A DNA stretch of 64,000 nucleotides. It comes from Schistocephalus solidus (Eukaryota; Platyhelminthes; Cestoda; Diphyllobothriidea; Diphyllobothriidae). Position 1 is the first letter of the stretch. Each line of letters starts with the position of its first letter. Made by a program: the position numbers and the translations under genes. Under the pieces are notes generated by a model. It was not told the origin of the DNA, did not search any database, and worked only from the letters and a program-made list of their open reading frames with translations. The stretch covers positions 1 through 64,000 of the forward strand of contig WEDG01011442.1 of assembly GCA_017591395.1 (NCBI GenBank). Direction: 5' to 3'. Shown piece after piece: positions 45,559 through 57,500 of the stretch.

Positions 45559-48500
45559 GTAAGACCTTATTTATATTTACGGCTTGAAAGTTTTGACATA
45601 TTGAATGTAACACCGCAAGCGAATGTCCCGGAAACAGATACTCCCGGCATGAGAAGGGTAGGTGATTTTTACTGGCATTGCTTCAGACGCATGAACTCTG
45701 TCGGCCGTTCTGGTTGACAATTGATAACTGTGAGCTCCTTATGCACAGGTTAAACGCTGAAATGATCAAAGGCCTAAATACTCCAGATGACCCGTCTAAC
45801 GATTTAAAAATGATTAATACTTTTACAACAGCTCTTCCACTCGGAAATGGTAATTTTAAACGTTTTTATTTGCCTCAAGAAACGGGCAAGTACCTCGCTC
45901 TTGATCTGGGTGGAACAAATTATCGACTATTGTTGGTGACATTTGAGGCCCCACAAACTCCACCAAAAATAGAGGAAGAAATGTATGTCATTGCACAAGA
46001 ACTTCAGCAAGGAGAGTCAGAGGCCGTAAGCAACGCTATCAAAACCTCAAAAATTTAGTTATTTGGATTTATAGCAGGAACAGTTAAAAAGTTTCTTCAG
46101 AATCGTGGGTTGTTGGACACACCAATAGACTTGGGGTTCACGTTTTCGTTTCCGGTGCAGCAAACAAGTTTGAACAGTGGGACACTTATTCGATGGACAA
46201 AGGGTTTTGATGTGCCAGATGCCATCGGCAAAGACATTGTAGAACTTCTTAACGCAGCGCTGAAAAAACTGGTTTGTCTCCGTTTGATAATTAATTGTTC
46301 CAGGACCTACAAGTTCATTGTCGGGTGTTAGTTAATGATACGGTGGGAGCATTAGCATCCTGCGCATTTTTGGATCCAAATACAGCTGTTGGTTTAATCG
46401 TGGGTAGGTAAAAAGCTTTAATATTTTTTTAAATTTGGGAAAATTATTCGTGTTGTTAGAAATGCATTGGATAAAAACATTTCAATTAGCTAGTGTTTGA
46501 CTTAAATTGTTAACCTTTTACATCGGTTATCATTAACATCTGATAGACGTCATACCTCCGCGAGTTTTTTAGTTCATATACAATCAAATAACACTAAATG
46601 GAAACCTTAGTCTTGCATTCCTGTCATTAATATTGGTTCGTTTCAGCAAGTTCTTTAACTAACTAACGAGCATAAACTTTCAAGTTGTAGGTTTTATTTT
46701 GTAGCAGGGATGATTCCGACTTCATTTTGATGTCACATGGGATTCTTCGATCATACTTTTTGCAGTAGATTTTCAGCATAATACTAAAGGATCATTCTTA
46801 TCAAGCTTTTGTGCTCTTAATTCTCACACATCCCAATTACAAAGCGATGGTGTCGTTCTGCTCATTACTGAAAAACTTGTGTAAACCAATGCGGAACTGC
46901 AGCAATTCCCTTAATGTTTATTAATCGCTTTTTGATCTAAAAGTGGAAACTGGATTCCTTCTTAGGCATGCCAGTAGCAGTTACCCAGAGATTGGCCCTA
47001 ATGAAATTGTTTCTTGTAGACCGGTGTAAGACAGGGGTAGGTAACTGAGAAGACCTTTCCTGCCATTTCAATTTCACTATTCTGCGTTGGAATGTAAAGT
47101 TAGAGTGCTTTAGTTTTAGACGAAGTGATAAAGCTGGTTTCGCAGGCTGTTTTGAGATACCACTTGCATTTTTGTCGTCAGTCCCTGTTTTTTGAATTTG
47201 CATTACCCAGGCATGTGACTTTGCTTACTGGCTTGATACACATACATTGACATCGAGATTGAGTTGCGTTGTAGTCAAAAATTAGCGCCAGCTGATGCAT
47301 GACCACTGTCTTCCCCCTTCCAATGGTTAATTCGAAAGTAGAACTGTCAGAATTTAAGTGGTTCGCATCCTACTTCGTATCCTACTTCGTATCCTCTTTT
47401 GTGCTTTTTAGCGCACAGTAGTCTGTAACAAAGATGTAGTCGACACTGGCCTTGAAAATTATTAAACTTGCCTGCATGGTTTATATGTCGAACACGTTTC
47501 CATCAGTTCAGCAGTTTATGTAGATTTATGATTACACTTTGCGATAGACATCCATCGGCATAGCGGAGAACTGGAGATGTAATAGAGTGGTAGCTAGTTC
47601 ACAATCCTGCTTCATCCCATGAGAGTCTGCGAAAAACGTCTCAATCGCACCGCAGTTGGCTTATCACTTGATTTCTTCTGCTTTTAAAGGCACTCGATCG
47701 TTTTGCAACTTTCAGCTTCTGCCACGCTAGACTTCAGCATCAGGAATATGCAGCCTTGATGAAATCGGTGCCCTTTTTGGTCTTGGTCGTATTAAGCCTG
47801 TGAGTCGCGAAGAATAGATTGCGGATTTCTTTTACATTGGCACCAAACTATTGCTCGTACTATCCACGCGTGTTACTGGGAGTTTTATGATGGCAGCCCA
47901 CACCTCCCTTTCTTTTGCGTTCCGCACCTGCATTCGATTGAACAAACTGCATTTTTTTCAGGTTGGAATTATTGTTAATTTTAAAATTTAGTTGGCATTC
48001 CGATGTATCCAACAATATGGAACTTAAATCTCCTGATGTTGGCTTACCTTGCAGTTGCCTGCGCGGTTGCAGATGCAGCCTAATCTTGATGGGAACAAGG
48101 CGGTGGTTCACCCAGCTGTCTGCATCACACATCACTTTGGCCATAAGCATGTTGCGTTGTTCACTTCTATGGAGAGCAGAATCTTATAGTAGCAGCTATT
48201 GACACGAGCAATAATGTCTTCAGGTCATATTTTTCTAGATCAGGAGTCCGAAAGTGTTGCTCAGAAGGCTGTGCTCCGTGCAGGTCTGCAGGAAGAAAAG
48301 ACCAATGCTGTTACAGCTATTGGTTTAATTAGCTACCTAAAACTTACTCGCAGGCAGCGTTGTTTGTGCAGAGATGTACGTTGTTGCAGTTTACTTCATT
48401 GAAAATGGTCTTTGGGGAACGTGGATGGTCATGAGGAGGACAGATTTGTCCGTCGTTGCTTACGAGGCAGCATTTGTACGATATTTTTCCTGAAACCCAA

Positions 48501-51500
48501 GGCAACTGTGGTGTCAAATCGCTCACAATTTGAACGACTACTCCAAAATAAGCCGTCTTCGGCGCTCACTTCTATTTGAGTCAGTTTCCTTTTTCCTCCA
48601 GAAATAGCAAGCTGTACATCCATGTCTTTGCTCACTGAATCATTCCAGACGGTTGGCGAATTACGCTGTGAGTTACGGATTTGTCACAGTAAGAAGGCGA
48701 CACAAATTAATCTGGTTAACTTAGCAGTTACCTTTCACGTTTCTTCAAGACTTTTATTGGGGAAATAAGGTGAATATAAGTGTAGGGACTACCATGTGTG
48801 AAGACATGCATACGCCGAGCACCCTTGTCTGCACTTGCTCGCCACTAAACGATAGGCTTTGAGGTGTTGTCAAAGTGTTAACTACATTTCTTTGGATTCA
48901 CAGATGAGCAATGGTTACCAGGGTTGAACCAAGTTGAATTAATTAACAGGTTCGTTGATAGGTTTGACTGGAAATTGTCAATATATTGCTTGCAAGTCCT
49001 TGACACAGTTGTGATCTTGTCCACCGCCTCATTTGGGTTGCCTTATGATGCATTTTCATGCGTGACAACTGGCAGCAGTTTTACCTGTGGCAGGGTAACC
49101 TATACAGGGTACTGGCACCAATTTCATTCCAACTGCCCTGACTAACCGAGAATGATTGAACAGCGGAGACCTGTCTGGACGCACGACACTCCGCACACTT
49201 ATACTATAAAATACTGCTTACAACCTGTAATTCATCAATTATTGAATATTTTAGCTTTTTGGCATTTGATGATTCAAGTACATTTAAACGCAAGCCTAAA
49301 TGTAGTAGAAAATGCACTAGTCTGTATATTTTTAATGGAAAATTATTATAAATCTAAAACTTCTAAGGTAGTATTTCGTTACAGAAAGGTCATTAGAATC
49401 GTTTTAATGCGTTTTTACCACTTCATACTTGAAATTAATAATTTTGAAGCTTAAAAGACTTGTCTGTTATTGCATTGTCCATTTTTCGAAAAATGGACAA
49501 AATAGGAAAGGCAAAATGCTAATTTTTGCCTTCATTCTTTTGTTAGGAATAGGACAAGCACACAAACGGAAAGTACGGCTTTCACATTTTATCCGCAAAT
49601 AAAAGTCACAAAACCCACATGCTTTTACGTATGCTGGAGCGTGATTCTTGGATCACAATTGATAGAAAGTGCTGAGCTTCAATATAGAGAGTTTGACCAT
49701 TTATCTTTTTTCCAATTGTCTTCTCCCCATTTTATCATAAGTATTTTAATAGCCATTTTGATTTCGTTACTAAAATATATAAGTAGGGCTGTTCGTCTAG
49801 ACTAATAGAAGTGATTCTTACGAAATTAGCTACTCAGAATACGAATAGATAGGAAACTTGCATTTAAAAATTTTTTAAAATTCATATGGATACTAAATTA
49901 TTTTCAGTTTTTGTACTTACTAATTTCTTACTCTGTAAAAACTTACATCATAGCAGTTCCTCCTATTAATATCTCTGTCAAATGACTGGTTTGGTAATGA
50001 CGCTCACGGTTTCCTGCTTCAAGATTCACGGTTAACTTTTTTCCTCTTAACTAAGGCACGGGTACAAACGCGGCTTATGTTGAAAAGCTGAGAAATGCCA
50101 AAAAAATTACCGGCTTTCCTCCTGAAATAGACTCGGTCGTGATAAACACGGAGTGGGGTGCCTTCGGTGAACATGGATGCATAAATGAATTCCTCACCGA
50201 ATTTGATAGACAGGTTGACAAAGACTCACTTAATCCTGGAAAACAGGTGTAAGTTTTTAAAGGACCTATAAATATTCCAGTATTTTATTAAGCTTGATTT
50301 TATTTGCATCTTTCCCTTGCATTATTGTTCATCTATTGAATACCTTAAGGTTTGAGAAGCTTATAAGTGGCATGTACCTTGGAGAAATTGCGAGGCTTAT
50401 ACTCCTTAAGCTTGCAGAAGAAGGCCATCTTTTTGATGGAATCGTTCCTCCTCTGCTTCGAGAAAAAAATGGAATTCCAGCGAACATCCTGAGTGACGTT
50501 GAAAGGTACTGCTTTCCTTAACTGCTTCGATGTTTTGGCTTGGTTGCAGATTTAGTAACAAGACATCACATCCAATGGCAAAACTTCCGTACCTTTGAAA
50601 AGCTCTTGTTATTTTCGCGGATAATTTATTTCTTCAAAATTATTTTAGTTAATATCTGTGTTATCAGTATGGTCAATAATTGATTTAGGAAGAAAGCTGG
50701 TTGGGCACCAGAGCAATTGATATATTATCCTGAGCTTTCGAACTTGTGCAGGAGTCCAGCGTTAGAGATAGAAACAGCAATGGAAAAGGCTACACCTAAA
50801 GGGAGGACAAGTCAATCAATGATAAATGACGCAGGTCGGGAGGTGACTGAGCAGGGTTCTGTATGCCGGCACGACAGGCGTTATTCGGATTGCCCTCCCA
50901 TAACTTGGCACGCCTATGGGCGGCTAGGGCCTAGGGGCCCCGGCCGCGCCAGCCACCTGCGCCTTTTCCCATCTCCGGTCTTCTTGACTCTGTCTTGACA
51001 GCGGGCATAGGTGGGGAGGCGGAGAAATGGCGGTAGCTGCAGCGCAAGGCTACTAATCCACGCGCAAGTCACCGTCCCCGCACCACCATGGTGTGGAGCA
51101 TACGGTGCACCTCGTCGGACTACGACGTTCGAACTGTCGTATGTTGGTGCAAAATCGATGCATCGATTGTTTGAGATTGCATCCAAGGTCCAGACCCCAA
51201 GCAATTCTCGGCTCATATTGTTTTCGATGTAGGTGATTATCTTGATGCCTGTAGGTCGAAATCATGGCCCGTTACGTAGGTATGGGTAGCTACTTGCGAT
51301 AATTCGTCGCCACGTCATCCAACCAGCTTACGTTCATGTGTGCGCGATCTGAACATGCTTTCCGTCTGACTCATGGTTACAAGGAAATGTTAAGTATGTA
51401 ATATCATACTCTTCCTCAGTTTGTTCCCTGGAATTTAGTCGGTCTTTTCGAGTGGCCATTCCGCAAAAATCGATTGTAGATATATCGGGTTTCACGTAAC

Positions 51501-54500
51501 CCTTCCTTCAGCCTGCTGCAATGAGTTTGAATAAGTTTGAAGCGCGTTCTCACACAGCTTCGTTTGTGAACCACCGGATGGTTGCAATGATTGGCACCGG
51601 ATGTCAGTTACTTTCATTTAGCGCCACTTATTCTCCGGGATCACATGCTGATGCCGGTATTCTCCAAGCAGTTTATTCAGCCGATCTGCTCCTGCCTTGA
51701 CTTGTGCGTTCTGTGCTGGCTTGTAAAATTAGCTGTCATCAAGAAGGGTCTTGCCTTTGTCATTGGGGTCTTCTCGGTTCATCACAACAGTCTTTTGTCC
51801 TTTTTCAATGGGCAAAATGATGATTTTGTCGTCTTTCTCCCGTCCCTTCATGGCTTTTGACTTACTCTGTGAAACACAGGGGGTTGATTTGTGCATCAGA
51901 AGCTATTAAGTATTTGTTTGCTACTGACTTCCTTTTGACAATTTTTGAAGAGTACCTCGTTATTCCACAGTAGCTGATGGATTTTAGATCGAATATTCAT
52001 AAAAACTTTCGTACCTAGACAAAAAAATTCGCTCCGAAGGATTTACGCCTACTTTGCGTATTAATTTCCTCGGGGATTAAACAAGGTTTCGAGCTTCATT
52101 TGTTTTGCATTGTTCCCTTTGGTGGAGGATTTGCTTTGCTTCATTCCTCTCCAGCCCATTTTTGCGTCAAGCTTTTATTCGAAGGAGGCATCTTCTGCTA
52201 CCCGATATATATTACCTTATACCCACCTCACAAAAATCTTGTCTTTCCTCTTCCACTCGTATTCTTGTTACCGTTATGGCTCATCTATATTGTATCTGAA
52301 TTCTGTTCAGCATTCCTTTCTCTGTGTTAATTGCTGATTAAGGTTTTGTATGCTAATCACCTACAGTATATTGCCTTACTAATGAAATCTCAGGAACTGC
52401 ATAAGGAAATTCCTATTACCACAAATTTGCCCACGTTACGTCCCCCAAATTCTTACAGCTGTCAAGAAACGACCGTGCTTAAAAGGAAGGCATGGCTTGG
52501 TTTATAAATTACTATTTACTAACCTAACTAGCCTAAAAACTCGAACTTCAGATAACGACTTCATCAAAAATCACTTAAAAAGGCCAAATATAAAGGCGCT
52601 TAAGGAACCAGGGCACATCAAAGGGGGGAACATAATAACAAATACGAACGTTCAGTACTTGATTGACAGTCCATTTACATTAACAGCAGCATAAAGCCTG
52701 CTAATAGAAGCGAAGAGGTGAGTTTTAGGATGTAGTCGTGAAGGAGACAGGATCATCGGAACAAGAGTTTTATTAGCCTGATTTTTCGGATTCTCTCTCG
52801 AACCCATTATCAGAGACATCCTCATCTGCCGCAAAGACTATGGTCGTCAGAAAACTAAAGTTACAGGAATGCGACCAATACGACGCGAGTACCGAGCTTC
52901 AACAGCAAACACCCAAGTAGCCGCAAATGTAGTTGCCTAAGGGCGCTATATCGGCGTGTCCAGATGCATTGCAGTGAACCGGAAGACAAAGTTGTTGAAC
53001 TACAATATATTCGACAAGTCCTTAAAACGAATGGATAACCACGCAACTTCTTCAACCATGGCATACGCAAACGCGACTGGCGACAAACTTCAACCAGTCC
53101 CAAATTTTGGCGAGCGCTCCCGTACGTGAATAACGCCTCGGAGGCCGTCAGCCGCCTCCTTACACCTCTCGAAGTTGGAGTTGCGCACAGACCGGAGGCA
53201 ACCATCAGGCGCCAGGTCATGCGGCCGAAATACCCAGCACCAAGACAAGAAGTCAGGAGTCATTTAGCGGGTCTGGTGCAGTTGTGGGCAATTCAACTAC
53301 GTCGGAGAAACTGGGAAACTAATCTGCACGCGAATAACAGAGCATGTAGCAGTGGGGAGGAGGAATGGCCCTAACTCCCAGATCGCGGCTCATTGGAAGG
53401 GACTCGGTTACACCCTCAAGTTTGATGAGGCTGAAATTCTTGCCAAAGGTGACAACCGCGTGAGCCGTGAGCTGCTTTAGTCATGGTTCCCCGGCATGCA
53501 TTCGGTCAACAGGTGCGATGCTCTTCCGCCCCATATTCTGTGCTGCAATGTTGCCTGCGCAAAAAAATTACCAGCAACGCGGGGGGGATGCGGGCGCTTA
53601 GCGGTCCGGGTGACAGTGGGCCGAATTACCGTGTGATGGTCACGCCAAGGATCGACAACGGCAATGAAATCAGGACACGGACCGACAGGCAATCATCGCA
53701 TCAACTACGACCCCCCGGCAAGGACCACGAGGACTGCCAAATATAGTAGACGTGTGTTGGCCTGGTAACGAAGCCCCTTGTGCCCCCGTCACCCTTTCGT
53801 GTGACTGTCTCTGAGGTTGGATTCGAGAGAGAATCTGAAACGCCAGGCTAATAAGGCCCTTGTTCCAGTGATCGTGTCTTCTTCCTCTTCACAGCAAAAA
53901 GTCTGTCAGACATGAAGATAGCCAGGTTTTCTATATTGATTTGCTCAGTGTGAGCGTTTAGCACAAAGTCGAGTTTATGCATGGAAAGGCCCCTCTTTGC
54001 CTTCTGCCACTTTCCTTTGATGATTGCAAAAATAGTTACCATGGGGTTGATATCCTGACTGTTAGCACGTGTAGAAGCTGACATTTTGTCTAACAATTTA
54101 GATTATATTTGCAAGCGTTATCAAATTCATATCTCTTTAGAGCGATGAACTGGATCATTGTCCTGCAAAATTATGGTACCCATTCTGCGTTGGATTTTGC
54201 CTAATTCTGGGCTGTTTTTTTTCCTTAACTTAACAGATTTGAAGTGAATACTTCTATATAAAGCAGCTTTCCACACCTTAAATCAACTCAACAAACAAAA
54301 TTAACAACGCCAAATGTGTGCTATACTGCCCCTCAAATTTCCATCTCGACACTTCATGAGTTAGGCAATTTACTGTATATCAGACATCTGGTTGACTTTA
54401 CACCTGCGTACCTTCAACAAACTTAGACACTGATGCCGAACGTCCCTCTCCCTTTCTTTTATGAATCATATAAGAGAAGAACCATTTTCTTCGTTTTTAG

Positions 54501-57500
54501 AGACCCTCCACACCTGTTCTACAGCACGGAATACGTCCTGCGAGATGCATTTCAGCTCTCGCAGTTTCGATCTGAGCACTTAAAAATCGTTCGATACGTG
54601 TGTACATCTGTTTCCAATCGAGCCGCGAGTTTGGTAGGCGCCGGTAAGCTCAGAGCTTTGTCCAGATATCAATATTGAATTTGCTCATCATTTTAACTGT
54701 TGACCCAAAGTGACATGGAAATGACAATTTCCGTCCTGTAGTTTAGAATTGAACAGTGTGCCGTGTGTCAAGGGTGTATGTCGAGCCTTAATTCACCACT
54801 TCGTTGCACAATGCGGTGAATCCGCAAGTGACCGACCCGACCGCTGCCTGATTAGGAAATGTGGTGGCAATAGGGACAGGTTGGAATGGAGTCTACGTTG
54901 TTGATGGTGGGGTAATGGTGGTAATGTTTTGCCGACCCATAGGGGTGCGCCCACTAGTGTTACTAGTAATGGCGGTAGTGTGGACATCTTGGGAGACGAT
55001 AAACAGATTAGCCGTGCTAACTGCATTGCATCCGCAGATTCTAACTAGGCATATCCGTGCGCAAAATGTTTGCTAGCAGTGTGGACAGGTTGGCAGATGT
55101 TAAGCGTTGACATTCTTGGTCCATATTACGTGAGTTTCTCGAACCCCCCTCTTTGCCTTCGTAGTAGCTATTCGGTTGACTTCGAAAATGCCCGCTCCAG
55201 TCTTTATGGCAGTGCACTATGTCTGTCGATCTTGAGCGAGGTCTTCCAAGGCTTAGTGAGATCTTCAAGATGCTCTTTTAGCGATGCTGTTGCCCACCTC
55301 GTTTGTCATCACCCTTGGATATGTCGTCCTAGCCAAGCTGCTTAGGCGGGTGCTCCTCGTCCATCTTTACGACGTGGTCACTCCATCATAGTTCTATCTG
55401 TCCCAGCATGACATGGATACGTAAGACACCAGTTCTTTCTTTGATCTAATTGTTTTAGATCCTTTTGGATCACGTCATCCCCAGTATTATTCAGAGGCAG
55501 TCGAAGGGAAAAAGTCAAGTATTTGGCCCAGCCTGAACTAACTGTCAAGGCCTCCACCTCACCCAATGACGTCAGAAAAACAGCTTTGTAATCCTCAGTT
55601 TTGTGTTTAGTAGGATGCCTCAATAATCCCCGTTGGAATGCTGTGATCGGTGGAAGGCTTGAGTTTGGATATCCAATTTGTGGTTTCTACATCAATCTTT
55701 ATGTTTCTTGTAATTTTTATCGCAAATTACATGAATTTCTCAACGGCTGTGAGGCGAGTTTCACAGACAATCATAGGGGGCTCAGTTAAGTTGGTATTTA
55801 GCGCTATTTGGTAGATTATTACTGTCTTCTATGTGCTGAGGTTCAGTTATGAAGTTTGAGCATTCGGGGGACAAGAAGTCCGCAGGTTGCTGCGTATCTT
55901 CTTCAGCAGTGGTATTTTAGCATGCAGTCGTTTGGGAACAATAAACCGTGAACTCTGGTGTTGTATGTTTTCGAAAATGCTTGCGTGCGACCACTGTTGA
56001 GCTGTTTCACCTCTGGCTACTGCTCAAAGAAAGTATCCAGCTGAATAGAAGTGAGCATAAAAGTCAAGTGTGTGGGAGCAAGTACGCAGCCCTGCTTCGC
56101 AGCAGAGATTACTCCGCTTTTAGTTATGTAGATCGAAATTCCCTCGTCTTACCACCTACACCAACCATTTCGGGTTATCTGAATTTCGATATGCTTTTCC
56201 AGAGTCCATCACGAACAACGAGGGTGATGTAGAGGTCTGGCAGATTTCCTGCGGTTATTGGACAGAGACAATCATTTCTGTGGTTCAACTGTGTTTAGGG
56301 GACCCGCCCTGTTTTTATGAAATTAATTTCTGCTCCATATACGTGTTCTGGAAATTGTGTAAGATACGCACAAAGATTTTTTTCCTGTGATGTTTGGAAT
56401 GGAGATGCCCCTGCGGATATGACATGACCTCCTGTCTCCTTTGCGTTTATAAATGGATGCAGTGGTGGCATAATCTTAGTCTAAGGAGATTGGATGGTCA
56501 TACAAAGTAGCAGTACATACTAGCATACTAGCATCTCCCCATGAAGGTATCAGTTGATTTTGCTGAAATTAACTCTACGGCAACTGTTTAAGTGATTGCA
56601 AGGGGTGTTTAAGGGAAAATGAATACCGTGTATACTTAAAATGACTCGGTTCTTCTCTCTCGACTCCAGTTTATGCATTACAAAGCGTACATTTAAAGCA
56701 CTATCCCCAAACACCTAAAGCGTCCCTGCCGCATCTGCCTAGAAGTTATGGTTGAAGTCTCCAATGCGTGAGTACAGGTAGGAATGCTTCCAATGAAGCA
56801 TAAAATCTAATAACTGAGCGCACGCTAATGCCTGGTATTATGCCTAGTTAGTGCTGAGAAAAGTTAAAGAATGTTAAATACTACAAATTTGAAGGCAATG
56901 ACCATTTTCGTCACTAATACAACGTAGTCAACCGTATGGTAGGTCGAAAAAGCAGCCCATTCGTTTCTCTTTGGTCTGAATGCGTAATCCGTCTATCTTA
57001 AAAATGCTTGTTGACCAGAGCAGTATGCACTAGAGCTGAGGGTAAAAAAGGCCAGGTGGACGCACAATGATATGAACTTATATGGATCCGGGTTTCTATT
57101 CTTCTATTCTGTTTACCCTTTTGTGCCCTTATTTTAAATGCCAGCTTGGACTGGCTGGTGTTGCTGCTTACAGGCTGAGGAGCCAGTATCTATGAGCACT
57201 CAGAAAACGTGCAGAATGCATGTGGCCTAATTGTCCGAATGCTCGAGTGTCTAAATGCCACGTTCTCGCGAGACAGACAATATGAACAATTTTGACTTCA
57301 CTTAAAAGTTCATGTATTTGTACTGAAGCCCAAATGCTTTTGAATGCTTTTGATTTTGGCATTTTGAGCGTTTGCGAAAAAACCCTTTTGCTTCTTGCTT
57401 TCTCAACGAAATTTTCCATTAAAACAAAGGTCTGGCTTGCATCGTGAATCGAATGAATCGTCCAAAAACAACAATTGGAGTTGACGGATCACTTTTTAGG

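Larger units (their letters stand above)
52495..53900 (+). mobile_element. Truncated Penelope-like element with GIY-YIG endonuclease remnant
   Basis: The plus strand, in shifting frames, reads N-F-F-N-H-G-I-R-K-R and K-F-W-R-A-L-P-Y-V-N-N-A-S-E (53040-53140). G-V-A-H-R-P-E-A-T-I-R follows (about 53175-53210), then V-W-C-S-C-G-Q-F-N-Y-V-G-E-T-G-K (53260-53320), a GIY-YIG-type core, and F-D-E-A-E-I-L-A-K-G-D-N. Penelope-like elements join an RT to this endonuclease. Nearly all the RT is gone, and stops interrupt the endonuclease (TAG at about 53256 and 53480). Inverted hammerhead-like ends lie at 52735-52825 and 53800-53890. The leading 52495-52695 segment is also found at 3765-3985. Confidence 0.78.

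Noticed and set aside
45658..45686. A 29-bp intron with a start codon at 45649 for hexokinase
   Set aside because: The alternative (exon 45538-45558 ending S-L-F-E-K with a GTAAGA donor) aligns with the family, whereas M-R-R does not.
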